NCBI GenBank assembly: GCA_945893145.1
Contig: CAMDDZ010000010.1
Location: forward strand, 25,727-89,726
Length of the DNA: 64,000 nucleotides
Direction: 5' to 3'
Source: Rhodoplanes serenus
Lineage (GTDB): Bacteria; Pseudomonadota; Alphaproteobacteria; Rhizobiales; Xanthobacteraceae
The translations under genes were made by a program, and so were the position numbers. The notes beneath the pieces are model-generated. The model searched no databases, had not been told where the DNA came from, and worked only from the letters and a program-made list of their open reading frames with translations. The number at the start of each line of letters is the position of its first letter. Within the stretch, counting starts at the first letter, position 1. Below, piece by piece: positions 24,305 through 33,158 of this stretch.

Positions 24305-25282
24305 TCATTGAATGCGGAACAGCTTGCGAGCCGTCCCCCCGCTGATCGCGGCAACCTGGTCCGGCTGGAGGCCGGCATTCTTCACAATCGTCATCGGCTC
24401 ATGGTCGCCGATCGGAAACGGCATGTCGGAACCGAGCATAACGCGGTCCGCGCCCATCATCTCGATGACAAATCGCAGCACCCTCGGATCGTGCTCGATC
24501 GTGTCGGTGTACATCAGGTTCATGGCCTCGACCGGATCGTGGGTGCCGGGCGTAATCGCGTGGTTGCGCTTGAGGCGTCCCACCACAAACGGCAGGCCAG
24601 CCGCGCCAATCGGGGCGAAGAACTTGGCATTGCGGTAGCGCGCAATGTGGCCGCTCATGGCCAGCCGTGACATGGCGACGATGGCGTCGCTGACCCGGCC
24701 GACGCCGTTGGCGAGGCCGTAATCGTGCACGCGGCTCTCGCCAGCGTCAAAGGCGGGATGGATGTGAATGACCGCGCCGGTTTCGTCCGCGGCCTTCCAG
24801 AACGGGTCCAGATCGGGCGCATCGAGCACACTGCCAATGCCGCGCGGCAGCGTGGAAATCATGGCACCGGGGAAGCCTGCCGCCACGGCGGCCTTGAGCA
24901 CGGCCGCGGCGCGAGCGCCATCCTGCATCGGCACCAGGCAGAGCGGCACGAAACGCGGTTCGGCCCGGCAGGCCGACTGCAGCGCCTCGTTGAACATTCT
25001 GCACCAGGCCTCGCCCTCCTCGGGCGGCAGGTCGCTGGCAAACCAATCGGGCCAGCCGCCATTCACCTGCTTGTCGATGCCCTGCTTCTGCATCCAGGCT
25101 GTACGGCCCGCGACATCGCTGAGGCCCTTCATCACCGGCCGGCTCGGCTTGCTGTTGCCAAACGCAAGCGACAGGCCCGCGGGGTCCTCGACGATGCGCA
25201 GCGACGGAAACCGCCCCGCCTCCTTGCGGACGGTGTTCAAAAGCTCCGGCGGCACCAGATGGCCGTGGGTGTCGATGATCAC
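24305..25282 (-). CDS. Amidohydrolase-family protein, ACMSD/OH-DDVA decarboxylase-like
   Basis: This 325-residue TIM-barrel metal enzyme opens with MIIDTHGHLVPPELL (HxH metal ligands His6 and His8), with IHIHPAFDAGE mid-protein and a late VMLGSDMPFPIGD carrying the metal Asp. These match the aminocarboxymuconate-semialdehyde decarboxylase branch, which removes CO2 non-oxidatively from aromatic or muconate acids. The start is a GTG immediately after the Mo hydroxylase stop (TAA then GTG), so translation is coupled. Hydroxylation followed by decarboxylation is a plausible order for a heteroaromatic carboxylate, but the substrate is unknown. Confidence 0.85.
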   Translation of the reverse strand: MIIDTHGHLVPPELLNTVRKEAGRFPSLRIVEDPAGLSLAFGNSKPSRPVMKGLSDVAGRTAWMQKQGIDKQVNGGWPDWFASDLPPEEGEAWCRMFNEALQSACRAEPRFVPLCLVPMQDGARAAAVLKAAVAAGFPGAMISTLPRGIGSVLDAPDLDPFWKAADETGAVIHIHPAFDAGESRVHDYGLANGVGRVSDAIVAMSRLAMSGHIARYRNAKFFAPIGAAGLPFVVGRLKRNHAITPGTHDPVEAMNLMYTDTIEHDPRVLRFVIEMMGADRVMLGSDMPFPIGDHEPMTIVKNAGLQPDQVAAISGGTARKLFRIQ

Positions 25283-27688
25283 TTAGTTGCCTTTTTTGTT
25301 GTCGCGCGCGGCCGCGATCATATCGCCAAGCTGCGCCACTTTGATAGGAAGCGAATTGACCACGATGCCGAGCGGGCGCACCGCGTCATTGACGGCGCTG
25401 GCGATGACGGCCGGTGCGCCAAGATAGCCGCTCTCACCTGAACCCTTCTGGCCGAACACGGTGTGCGGCGATGGCGTCTCGTGATGCACGATCTCGACCG
25501 GCGGCACCTCATGCGACGACGGCAAGAGGTAATCCATGAAGCTCTGCGTCATCAGGAGGCCGTCGTTGCTGTAGGCAAACTCCTCGTAAAGTGCCGCCCC
25601 GATGCCGTGGGCTATGCCGCCGATCGTCATGCCGCGCACGATCTTGGGATTGATCACCGTTCCGCAGTCGTGGCCAACGACGTAGCGCTTGATCTGCGGC
25701 TTGCCGAGATCGGGATCGATCGCGATCAGCACCAAATGGAATTCGAATGAGAAGCACGGATACATCTGCACCCGCCCGTCGGCGGTCGGCAATGCGCCAC
25801 CGGTCGGCACCGGCATGATGTGGCTCACCGACAGGCCGGGCTCCATGCCGACCGGCAGGCGATGGATGTGCCGATGGGCAATGGTCACGAGCTCGACCCA
25901 GGTTCGCTTCTTGTCGGGCGCGGCGGTGTCGAAGGCGTTGCCGTCTTTGTAGGCAATGCGCTCGACTGGCATGCCGAGTTCGTGCGCCGCGATCGCGATG
26001 AGCTTGTCTTTCAGCTTGTTGGCGGCATGGAATGCCGCACCGCCCAGCATGATCGCCATGCGGCTGCCGACCGGGCTGTTGCTCGGCAGTGAGTTGAGCG
26101 AGTCGGCGCGCACGACGCGGACACGCTCGGGATCGACCTCCAGCACCTCGCCGACGACCGTGCCAACCATCGTTTCGTGGCCCTGTCCGGCCGAGGTCGT
26201 GTGCATGGTGGCGGTGATCGAGCCGACTAGATCGATGCTGATCCGGCAGGAATCCATCCAAGTGGTGGTGCCGACCTTGGGATTGAGCAGCGGCTCGAAC
26301 GATGAATTACCACCGCTGGGCTCAAGGCACGCCGCGATGCCGATGCCCGCCAGCATCCCCTGCCCGCGCAGCCGGTCGCGTTCGGCGATCAGATCGCCAT
26401 AGCCCGCATGCGCCAAGACTTTATCGATCACGACGTGATAGTCGCCGCTGTCGTAGGTCGAACCGCTGGGGATCAGGTAGGGAAATTCCTCGTGCCGGAT
26501 CAGGTTGCGGCGGCGGACTTCCAGCCGGTCGAGGCCGAGCCGGTTGGCCACTTCGTCGATGGTGCGTTCGATGGCGTAATTGGTCGGCGCCTGGCCGAAG
26601 GCGCGCACCGCCTCCTGCACGGTCTTGTTGGTGACGACCGCGATGGCCTGATACGCCACGCTCTTGATCTTGTAGGGCCCGACGATGGCGCCGATCGGCT
26701 TGCCGAGCTGAAACGGCGAGCGGCCCGCATAGGCGCCGACGTTGTCGAGCGCGCGCATCTTCATCGAGCGGATCACGCCTTGATCGTCGAACGCCACCTC
26801 GACATCGAAATTGCGCTCAGGCCCATGCATGTCGCCGCCACGCATGTTCTCCATGCGGTCTTCGATCAGCCGCACCGGCACGCCGAGCCGCCGCGACAGA
26901 TAGCCAACCAGCACAGTGTGTTTGATGCCGCGCTTGACGCCGTAGCTGCCGCCCACATCGACGTCGTAGTGCACGCGGACCGACGACATCGGCAGCTTCA
27001 GCGCCATCGCGGTCTGGTCGGGATATTTCGGCATCTGGATCGAGGCCCAGATGTCGAGCATCTCGCGCCAGGGATCCCAGCTTGCCGTCACGCCAAACGT
27101 CTCGATCGGCACCGTCGAGCTGCGGCCCCAGGTGACGCGGTGCTTGAGCGTGTGCGGGCTCGCGGCGAAATCCCTTTCCACCTCGCCCCAGACGAAGGTG
27201 CGATCGAGCAGCACGTTCGAGCCGTGCGCCTGATGCACCAGCGGACTGCCGGGCCGATAGGCTTCCTCGCCGTCGAGCACAAACGGCAGTGGCTCGTATT
27301 CGATCTGCACGGCCTCCGCCGCGTCTTCGGCGAGTGCGCGGGTGTCTGCCACCACGGCCGCGACCCATTCGCCAGAATAGCGCGCCACATCGGACGCCAG
27401 CGGCCAACGCGCCACGTTCGGCGTATCGAGGCCCATGGCGAGCGGGTTGGTGGCGCCCGCGAGCTCCGCGCCATCGAGCACATAGGCTACGCCCGGCATG
27501 GCGAGCGCCGCGGCTTTGTCGATCGACACGATGCGGGCGGCTGGATGCGGGCAATGCACCAGCGCGACGTGCTTGGTGCCCGCCGGCACGATATCGGCAA
27601 CGAAACGTCCTTTGCCGGCAACGAAGCGGCGGTCCTCGCGCACCCGGCGGTCGGCCGAGACGAAACGGAATTTGCCGGGCGCACTCAT
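25283..27688 (-). CDS. Xanthine dehydrogenase-family molybdopterin-binding large subunit
   Basis: This is an 801-residue Mo hydroxylase catalytic subunit. Visible marks are the N-terminal VREDRRFVAGKGRFVADI, the first Mo-domain segment DVGGSYGVKRGIKH, AVRAFGQAPTNYAIERTID, and a C-terminal QKGSGESGYLGAPAVIASA holding the catalytic Glu. The AYxCSFR loop of CO dehydrogenase is absent, so this is a ring or aldehyde hydroxylase rather than CODH. The ATG at 27688 overlaps the Fe-S subunit stop by 4 bp. Together with the two genes before it, this forms a three-subunit enzyme adding OH from water to an N-heterocycle or similar ring. Confidence 0.92.
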   Translation of the reverse strand: MSAPGKFRFVSADRRVREDRRFVAGKGRFVADIVPAGTKHVALVHCPHPAARIVSIDKAAALAMPGVAYVLDGAELAGATNPLAMGLDTPNVARWPLASDVARYSGEWVAAVVADTRALAEDAAEAVQIEYEPLPFVLDGEEAYRPGSPLVHQAHGSNVLLDRTFVWGEVERDFAASPHTLKHRVTWGRSSTVPIETFGVTASWDPWREMLDIWASIQMPKYPDQTAMALKLPMSSVRVHYDVDVGGSYGVKRGIKHTVLVGYLSRRLGVPVRLIEDRMENMRGGDMHGPERNFDVEVAFDDQGVIRSMKMRALDNVGAYAGRSPFQLGKPIGAIVGPYKIKSVAYQAIAVVTNKTVQEAVRAFGQAPTNYAIERTIDEVANRLGLDRLEVRRRNLIRHEEFPYLIPSGSTYDSGDYHVVIDKVLAHAGYGDLIAERDRLRGQGMLAGIGIAACLEPSGGNSSFEPLLNPKVGTTTWMDSCRISIDLVGSITATMHTTSAGQGHETMVGTVVGEVLEVDPERVRVVRADSLNSLPSNSPVGSRMAIMLGGAAFHAANKLKDKLIAIAAHELGMPVERIAYKDGNAFDTAAPDKKRTWVELVTIAHRHIHRLPVGMEPGLSVSHIMPVPTGGALPTADGRVQMYPCFSFEFHLVLIAIDPDLGKPQIKRYVVGHDCGTVINPKIVRGMTIGGIAHGIGAALYEEFAYSNDGLLMTQSFMDYLLPSSHEVPPVEIVHHETPSPHTVFGQKGSGESGYLGAPAVIASAVNDAVRPLGIVVNSLPIKVAQLGDMIAAARDNKKGN

Positions 27689-28176
27689 GGCTGCCCCGTC
27701 TTGATGTTCTGACCGCGCATGCGTTCGGCCGCGAGCGCAATGGCTTCCACGATTTGCGCGTAGCCGGTGCAGCGGCAAATGTTGCCGGAGATCGCTTCGA
27801 CGATCTCGTCACGCGTCGGCTGCGAATTTTTCGACAGCAGTGCGTGCGCGGCGAGGATCATGGCCGGCGTGCAATAACCGCACTGCATGCCGTGCGTTTC
27901 GCAGAACGCGTCTTGAATGGGCGACAGCTCGCCCGGTCCGGGCGACAGGCCCTCGATTGTGGTGATGGCATAGCCGTCAGCCTGCACAGCGAACATCAGA
28001 CACGAGCGCACCGCGGCGCCGTCAATCAGCACCGTGCAGGCGCCGCAGACGCCGTGCTCGCAGCCCGCGTGGGCGCCGTTCAACAACAGCTTGTCGCGCA
28101 GACAGTCGAGCAGGCTCATGCGCGGCTCAACCTCAACCGCATGCTTTTCGTTGTTGATGTCGAGTTCGACCTTCAT
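27685..28176 (-). CDS. Mo hydroxylase small [2Fe-2S] subunit (CoxS/XdhB-type)
   Basis: This 163-residue protein carries two [2Fe-2S] clusters. The plant-ferredoxin-type site is in GCEHGVCGACTVLIDGAAVRSC, read as CxxxxCxxC followed by a distal Cys, and the helical site is in MQCGYCTPAM and ICRCTGYAQIV. It bridges the FAD and Mo subunits. Its ATG at 28176 overlaps the end of the FAD subunit by 4 bp, and its own stop overlaps the large subunit start by 4 bp. A long in-frame extension further upstream runs through the FAD gene in another frame and is not coding. Confidence 0.93.
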   Translation of the reverse strand: MKVELDINNEKHAVEVEPRMSLLDCLRDKLLLNGAHAGCEHGVCGACTVLIDGAAVRSCLMFAVQADGYAITTIEGLSPGPGELSPIQDAFCETHGMQCGYCTPAMILAAHALLSKNSQPTRDEIVEAISGNICRCTGYAQIVEAIALAAERMRGQNIKTGQP

Positions 28177-29048
28177 GAACGCCTCGCGGCGGCCCGGAAG
28201 GCATCGCCGATGGCGCGAACCGCAAGCGTCGCGGCGACGCGCCGGCGGTAAGCCGCGGAGGCGTGCAGGTCGGCCATCGGCTCGATCCCGGCGAGTGCGG
28301 CCTTCACGGCATCGCGAACCTTGCTCTCGTCGAACCGCGCGCCGTGCAGCGATTGCGCGACGCCATCGAGCCGAAGCGGAATGGCGGTCGCGGCGCCGAT
28401 GCCGATCGCGGCGCGCGTGCAGCGGCCCTCGGCATCGAGCGCAACCTGGGCGGCTGCCGACACGAAGGCGAAATCGCTCGCCCGCGCATTGATCTCGTGG
28501 AAGCCAACGCCGACGTGCGGCTCGGACCACGCTGGGAAACGAGCTTCGACCAGACATGCGGTCTGCGGCAGCGCCGTCACCATCGGGCCAACGAAGAAGT
28601 CCGCGGCCGCGATGTCGCGCGCTTCTCCGCCATCGCGCCAGCGCAGCGTGGCGCCGAGCGTTGCCGCGACCAGCACGATCTCGGCCGCGGAATCCGCATT
28701 GGCGAGCGAGCCGCCCACAGTGCCGCGAGCGCGGGTCGCCGTGTGCCCGACATGCGGCATGGCCATGGCGAGCAGCGGCAGCTTGGCGCGAACCAGTGGA
28801 TCGCTTTCGACCACGTGCTGTTTGGTGATCGCGCCAATGGCGATTTCGCCGCCTTGTTCGTGGATATAGGCGAGCCCCGGCAGCCGCGCGATGTCGATCA
28901 GCCGCGTCGGGCGCGCCAGCCGCATTGCCATCAGCGGCACCAGCGTCTGGCCGCCCGCGATCAGCCGCGCGCTGTCGTCGGCTTTGAGCAGCGCGCATGC
29001 TTCATCGAGGCTTGCGGGTCGCGAATATTCAAACGGCGCAGGTTTCAT
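28173..29048 (-). CDS. Mo hydroxylase FAD-binding subunit (CoxM-type)
   Basis: This is a 291-residue PCMH-type FAD-binding protein. Its N terminus MKPAPFEYSRPASLDEACALL leads into RLIAGGQTLVPLM and a later GTVGGSLANADSAAE, the pyrophosphate loops of CoxM/XdhC subunits. It passes electrons from the [2Fe-2S] subunit to an external acceptor. It is the first of three overlapping genes for the hydroxylase (order FAD, Fe-S, Mo) and follows the class II aldolase gene by 35 bp on the minus strand. Confidence 0.92.
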   Translation of the reverse strand: MKPAPFEYSRPASLDEACALLKADDSARLIAGGQTLVPLMAMRLARPTRLIDIARLPGLAYIHEQGGEIAIGAITKQHVVESDPLVRAKLPLLAMAMPHVGHTATRARGTVGGSLANADSAAEIVLVAATLGATLRWRDGGEARDIAAADFFVGPMVTALPQTACLVEARFPAWSEPHVGVGFHEINARASDFAFVSAAAQVALDAEGRCTRAAIGIGAATAIPLRLDGVAQSLHGARFDESKVRDAVKAALAGIEPMADLHASAAYRRRVAATLAVRAIGDAFRAAARRS

Positions 29049-29083
29049 CGACCCGGAACAACCCGACGGTTAAGCGTGGCGGC

Positions 29084-29872
29084 TCAGTGCCAGTACGGCG
29101 GATGGCCGGAATTCTTCTGCTCGGCATCGAGCAGACGGATCATCGCCGGCCACTCCAGGACGCCGTAGGGCCGCCGCGTGCCCGGCTGGTAGAGATGCGC
29201 GGTGTGCGCCAGCACGTTCTCGCCCGGCACGTTGAGCTCGGCGCGCGCCGCCATGGCGTCGACCTGCGAGCGGCAGGACTGTTCGAGCTGATACATCAGA
29301 TTGAACGCCTCAGGTACCGACGGGCCACAGGTCAGCAAGCCGTGGTTGCGCATGATCAGCGCGTTGTGCGCGCCGAGATCGTTCACGATGCGCTGGCGCT
29401 CTTCGAGATCGACCGCCGGCCCCTCGAAGTCGTGATAGCCGATATGGTTGTGGAAGCGGATCGAGGTCTGAGACAACGGCAGGAGCCCGCAGTTCATCGC
29501 CGACACTGCGACGCCGGCGCGGGTGTGGGTGTGCAGCACGCACTTCACCTCCGGCCGCGCCGTATGGATCGCGCCATGGATCACGTAACCCGACTTGTTG
29601 ATGCCGTAGTCGGTGTCGGGCTTGCTGATGATGGTGCCCTCGACGTCGATCTTCACCAGGCTCGAGGCCGTGATCTCCTTGTAAAGCAGGCCATAAAGGT
29701 TGATCAGCAGGTGCTCGGTGCCGGGAATGCGCGCGGTGATGTGGTTGTAGATCAGGTCGGTCATCTCATACTGATCGACCAGCCGGTAGCAGGCCGCGAG
29801 TTCGACCCGGGCCTGCCATTCCTCGGTCGAAACCTGGTCTTTGACCGACTTGAAGTTGGTATCGTACTTCAT
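29084..29872 (-). CDS. Class II aldolase/adducin-family protein
   Basis: This 262-residue protein of the fuculose-phosphate aldolase fold probably heads the minus-strand operon. The zinc site is HTHTRAG in CVLHTHTRAGVAVS plus the later His in LIMRNHGLLTCG. ITARIPGTEHLLINLYGLLY is typical of the catabolic branch, not the sugar-phosphate enzymes. Members act as aldolases or decarboxylases on aromatic breakdown intermediates. The ATG at 29872 (MKYDTNFKSV) is chosen; a longer in-frame reading exists but has no family similarity. It is divergent from the HpcH-type aldolase at 29987. Confidence 0.85.
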   Translation of the reverse strand: MKYDTNFKSVKDQVSTEEWQARVELAACYRLVDQYEMTDLIYNHITARIPGTEHLLINLYGLLYKEITASSLVKIDVEGTIISKPDTDYGINKSGYVIHGAIHTARPEVKCVLHTHTRAGVAVSAMNCGLLPLSQTSIRFHNHIGYHDFEGPAVDLEERQRIVNDLGAHNALIMRNHGLLTCGPSVPEAFNLMYQLEQSCRSQVDAMAARAELNVPGENVLAHTAHLYQPGTRRPYGVLEWPAMIRLLDAEQKNSGHPPYWH

Positions 29873-29948
29873 GAGACTTCGAGCCTTATGAGATTTCCAG
29901 CCTTGCCGGGGTTGCCTGACCGCGAGCATACCCCCTCCCTGTAGACCA

Positions 29949-29965
29949 GGCCAAGCGGATTGGCC
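29949..29965. promoter_or_regulatory. Inverted repeat GGCCAA-N5-TTGGCC in a divergent intergenic region
   Basis: A perfect 6-bp dyad lies in the 114-bp gap between two divergent aldolase operons, immediately before the plus-strand ribosome site. It could be an operator for a shared regulator. No regulator gene is encoded nearby. Confidence 0.35.
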
Positions 29966-29986
29966 GCATAGCCGGAGTGCATCGCT

Positions 29987-30790
29987 TTGACCCAGGCGGC
30001 CCGAGACATCCTGCGCAACAACGTCAAGGAAAAGCTCGCCCGCGGCGAGGTCGTGTCCTCGATGACGGTACGGCTCGTCCGCACCATCGAGATCGCCCGC
30101 ATCGCCAAGACGGCGGGCTTCGACATGCTCTACATCGACCTGGAGCATTCGCCGCTGACGATCGACGCCACCGGCCAGATCTGCCTCGCCTGCATCGACC
30201 AGGGCATCATGCCGGCGGTGCGAGTGCCGGCGAACACGCCGGAATACATCGGCCGCGTGCTCGACGCCGGTGCGCTTGGCATCATCGCGCCGGGCGTGCG
30301 TTCCGCTGCGGAAGCACGCGAGGTCGTGAAGGCCGCCAAGTTCGCGCCGCAGGGCGAACGCGGCAATGTCGCGCCGATTGCTGCGCTGGGCTACCGCTCG
30401 TTCCCGGCCACGGAGGCCGCCCAGGCGGTCAACGACGCCACCATGGTGATCGTGCAGTTCGAGTCCAAGGAGGCGGTTGAGCACGCCGAAGAGATTATCG
30501 CCGTCGACGGCGTTGACATCGTGCTGATCGGGCTCAACGACTACCTGGCCGATTGCGGCCTGCAAGGGCAGTACGATCATCCGCAGGTGCGGGAGGTGTA
30601 CGGACGCACCATCGCGGCATGCCGCAAGCACGGCAAGTATTGCGGCGTCGGCGGGCTCGCGAGCCGTTCCGATCTGATGGCCGAGTACGTGCGGATGGGC
30701 GCGCGCTACGTCTCGACCGGAACCGATCTCGGTTTCCTGCTCGGCGTCGCGGCACAGAAGGCCAAGGAGATCCGGGAGATCAAAACCTGA
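29987..30790 (+). CDS. HpcH/HpaI-family aldolase
   Basis: This is a 267-residue class II pyruvate-type aldolase related to 4-hydroxy-2-oxoheptanedioate aldolase. Visible landmarks are DMLYIDLEHSPLT, PAVRVPANTPEYIGRVLDAG, and the metal-site segment MVIVQFESKEAVEHAEEI with Glu. The typical GLNDYLADCGLQG region follows. The only plausible start is TTG at 29987 (GGAG nine bases upstream), since a stop codon lies just before; an internal ATG at 30062 would truncate the fold. It would split a ring-cleavage product into pyruvate and an aldehyde. It shares one base with the next gene. Confidence 0.88.
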   Translation: MTQAARDILRNNVKEKLARGEVVSSMTVRLVRTIEIARIAKTAGFDMLYIDLEHSPLTIDATGQICLACIDQGIMPAVRVPANTPEYIGRVLDAGALGIIAPGVRSAAEAREVVKAAKFAPQGERGNVAPIAALGYRSFPATEAAQAVNDATMVIVQFESKEAVEHAEEIIAVDGVDIVLIGLNDYLADCGLQGQYDHPQVREVYGRTIAACRKHGKYCGVGGLASRSDLMAEYVRMGARYVSTGTDLGFLLGVAAQKAKEIREIKT

Positions 30791-31881
30791 TGGCCACGCC
30801 GCAAGTCAAAGCCGGAATGATCTATGCGAGCGCCGTTGCGGCGGATGCCTTCGCGCGTTCGCTGCTGGAAGCATGCGGCGTTCCGGTCGAGGACGCCGCA
30901 ACGGTCGCCGGCTGTCTGGTCAAAGCCGACCTGCGTGGCGTCGACACGCACGGCCTCTGCCGCCTGCCGATCTACCTCGACCGGGTGCGCCGTGGCCTGA
31001 TCAATCCGAAACCGGAACTCAGCCCGCAACGCGTGACGCCGGTCGCCGCCACGCTCGACGGCCAGAACGGCTTCGGCTTCGTGATCGGTATGCGCGCCAT
31101 GGCAGAAGCCATTGCGATGGCGCGCGAGTTCGGCATCGGCATCGTCTCGGCGCGCCGAAGCACGCATTTCGGCATGGCGGCATCCTACGCGCTGCCCGCA
31201 GTCGAGGCCGGCCTGATGGCCATGGTGTTCTCCAACGCCTCGCAGGCCATGCCGCCGTGGGGTGGCCGCAAGATGCTGCTCGGCACCAACCCGTTCTGCA
31301 TGGCGGCGCCTGCAGGCTCTCATCCGCCGATCATCCTCGACATGTCGCCTGCGGTCGCAGCGCGCGGCAAAATCCGCAAAGCCGAGCGCCGCGGCGAGAA
31401 AATCCCGCTCGGCTATGCGCTCGATGCGCAGGGCCGCCCCACCACCGATCCGACCGCCGCGATGGCCGGCGTGGTGTTGCCGATCGGCGAGCACAAGGGC
31501 TCTGGCATCTCGATGTTCATGGACATTTTTGGCGGCGTGATCTCGGGCGCCAACTTCGGCGGCGACGTCGGCGACCAGTACAAAGACAACCGGCCGCAGG
31601 ACGTCGGCCATTTCTTCCTGGCGATGAAGCCCAACCTGTTCGTGCCGGAGACCGACTATCGGGCCCGCATGGAAACGCTGATCGAGCGCGTGCGCGCGGT
31701 GCCGACCGCGGAGGGCGTGAGCGAAATCTTGCTGCCGGGCGAACCGGAAGACCGCACCGAGGCCGAGCGGCGCAAAGCCGGCATTCCCTATGCGGCGAGC
31801 GAGGTTGCGGCCTTGCAGGATGAAGCGAAAAAGGCTGGCATCCAGCCGCTCGTCACCGCGGACCGGCCGATCGGTTCTTAA
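30790..31881 (+). CDS. Ldh-family (malate/L-lactate/sulfolactate-type) dehydrogenase
   Basis: This 363-residue NAD(P)-dependent 2-hydroxyacid dehydrogenase belongs to the Ldh/MdhA-like (YlbC, sulfolactate) family, distinct from Rossmann-type malate dehydrogenases. Marks are ADLRGVDTHGLCRLP near 47-61 and RRSTHFGMAASYAL with the catalytic His. MPPWGGRKMLLGTNPFCMAAP and PIGEHKGSGISMFMDIF follow. The ATG at 30790 shares its first base with the aldolase stop. It would reduce or oxidise the hydroxy-acid side product of the aldolase. The tctCBA transporter follows. Confidence 0.9.
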   Translation: MATPQVKAGMIYASAVAADAFARSLLEACGVPVEDAATVAGCLVKADLRGVDTHGLCRLPIYLDRVRRGLINPKPELSPQRVTPVAATLDGQNGFGFVIGMRAMAEAIAMAREFGIGIVSARRSTHFGMAASYALPAVEAGLMAMVFSNASQAMPPWGGRKMLLGTNPFCMAAPAGSHPPIILDMSPAVAARGKIRKAERRGEKIPLGYALDAQGRPTTDPTAAMAGVVLPIGEHKGSGISMFMDIFGGVISGANFGGDVGDQYKDNRPQDVGHFFLAMKPNLFVPETDYRARMETLIERVRAVPTAEGVSEILLPGEPEDRTEAERRKAGIPYAASEVAALQDEAKKAGIQPLVTADRPIGS

Positions 31882-32003
31882 ACACCGCAGTTGCGGCAAT
31901 TTGCATGTTTGGCTCGTGGCAGGCGGGCCGTTTCACAACGCCCGGGCATGATATACGGTGCCTCGATCCGTAGCGGCGGCCGGAATTTTTGGAGGAACAA
32001 GCG

Positions 32004-32975
32004 ATGCTCACGAAGCGCTCCCTGCTGCTGACGGCGGCTGGGCTCCTGGTTGCACTCACCACATCGGTCGCGGCGCAGTCGGATTATCCCAACCGGCCGG
32101 TGCGGCTGATCATTCCGTTCCCGCCCGGCGGCAGCAACGACGTGGTCGGGCGCGTGATTGCGCAACATCTCGGCGAAGCGCTCGGCAAACAGGTGATTGT
32201 CGACAACCGCTCGGGCGCGGGCGGCGTGGTCGGCACCGAGGTCGCGGCCCATGCGCAGCCCGATGGCTACACCATCCTCGGCATCTCGCTGGCGCACGCC
32301 GTCAATCCTTGGCTCTACAAGCTGCCCTACGATCCGATCAAGGCGTTCGCGCCGGTTGGCATCATGGGCAAGGGACCGGTCGTGCTTTCGGTCCACCCGG
32401 GACTCCCGGTCCATTCGGTGAAGGAACTGCTCGCGCTGGCCAAGCAGAAGCCCGGCGACCTGCAGTACGCCTCGGCCGGCGTCGGCTCGTTCCAGCATCT
32501 GAGTGCTGAACTGTTCAAGCTCACGGCCGGCGTCGATATCCTGCACGTCCCGTTCAAGGGCGGCGGCCCAGCCATGATCGACGTGATGGGTGGGCACACC
32601 AAGGTGATGTTCTCGTCGCTGGTCCAGACCACGCCGAACATCAAGAGCGGCAAGCTGCGCGCGCTCGGCGTCGGCAGCACGGAGCGCAGCAAGATTCTCC
32701 CCGACATCCCGACCATCGCCGAAGCCGGCGTGCCGGGCTACGCGTCGGAGAACTGGTGGGGCATCGTCGCGCCGGCCGGCACGCCCGCGCCGATCATCGC
32801 GAAACTGCACGAGGCTCTGACCAAGGCGCAGGCGAGCCCCGAGGCGCAGAAATATTTCGACACCGAAGGCGCCACCATCGTGTCCATGAGTAGCGAGGAG
32901 TTCGGCCGCTTCATGGTGAGCGAGATGAACAAGTGGGAGCAGGTGGTGAAGAAGGGCGGCATCAAGGCGGAGTAG
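32004..32975 (+). CDS. tctC: Bug/TctC substrate-binding protein linked to a TctBA carrier
   Basis: This is a 323-residue periplasmic binding protein. The ATG at 32004 follows GGAGGAA with good spacing and opens a Sec signal ending SVAAQ, then YPNRPVRLIIPFPPGGSNDV, the Bug signature. Near residue 252 it has VAPAGTPAPIIAKL. Of the five Bug proteins in the window this is the only one next to TctB and TctA, so it is the likely true partner of that carrier. The cargo is probably a carboxylate processed by the upstream aldolase and dehydrogenase. Confidence 0.92.
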   Translation: MLTKRSLLLTAAGLLVALTTSVAAQSDYPNRPVRLIIPFPPGGSNDVVGRVIAQHLGEALGKQVIVDNRSGAGGVVGTEVAAHAQPDGYTILGISLAHAVNPWLYKLPYDPIKAFAPVGIMGKGPVVLSVHPGLPVHSVKELLALAKQKPGDLQYASAGVGSFQHLSAELFKLTAGVDILHVPFKGGGPAMIDVMGGHTKVMFSSLVQTTPNIKSGKLRALGVGSTERSKILPDIPTIAEAGVPGYASENWWGIVAPAGTPAPIIAKLHEALTKAQASPEAQKYFDTEGATIVSMSSEEFGRFMVSEMNKWEQVVKKGGIKAE

Positions 32976-33007
32976 TCTTCGTCCCGCTCAAGCAAAGCCC
33001 GATCGGC

Positions 33008-33134
33008 CTCATGGTGAGGAGCGACGCGTAGCGTCGCGTCTCGAACCATGGGGCCGCCCCATCCTTCGAGACGCGCCCCATAGCGCGTCGAAGACGCGCG
33101 TAAACGCGCTTATGGTGCGCTCCTCAGGATGAGG
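33008..33134. repeat. Extragenic palindromic repeat with embedded 38-bp module
   Basis: Outer arms CCTCATGGTGAGGAGC (33008-33023) and GCTCCTCAGGATGAGG (33119-33134) pair at 14 of 16 positions. Inside are GCGACGC-GTA-GCGTCGC, a 10-bp stem GCGTCTCGAA/TTCGAGACGC (33036-33045, 33065-33074) and ATGGGG/CCCCAT. A 38-bp module at 33077-33114 is shared with the unrelated repeat at 48701. The repeat sits between tctC and tctB. Confidence 0.75.
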
Positions 33135-33158
33135 GCGGAACAGGACCAATCCAGTCCA

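Noticed and set aside
27685..28998. A 437-codon reading that would extend the Mo hydroxylase Fe-S subunit upstream
   Set aside because: The first part is the FAD-subunit gene read out of frame; the true Fe-S subunit starts at 28176 with a 4-bp overlap.
25283..29048. Carbon monoxide dehydrogenase (coxMSL)
   Set aside because: Gene order and subunits fit, but the AYxCSFR active-site loop of form I CODH is not present in the large subunit.
33008..33134. CRISPR-like array in the repeated GC-rich segment
   Set aside because: The repeats are nested inverted repeats, not direct repeats with spacers; no cas genes occur in the window.
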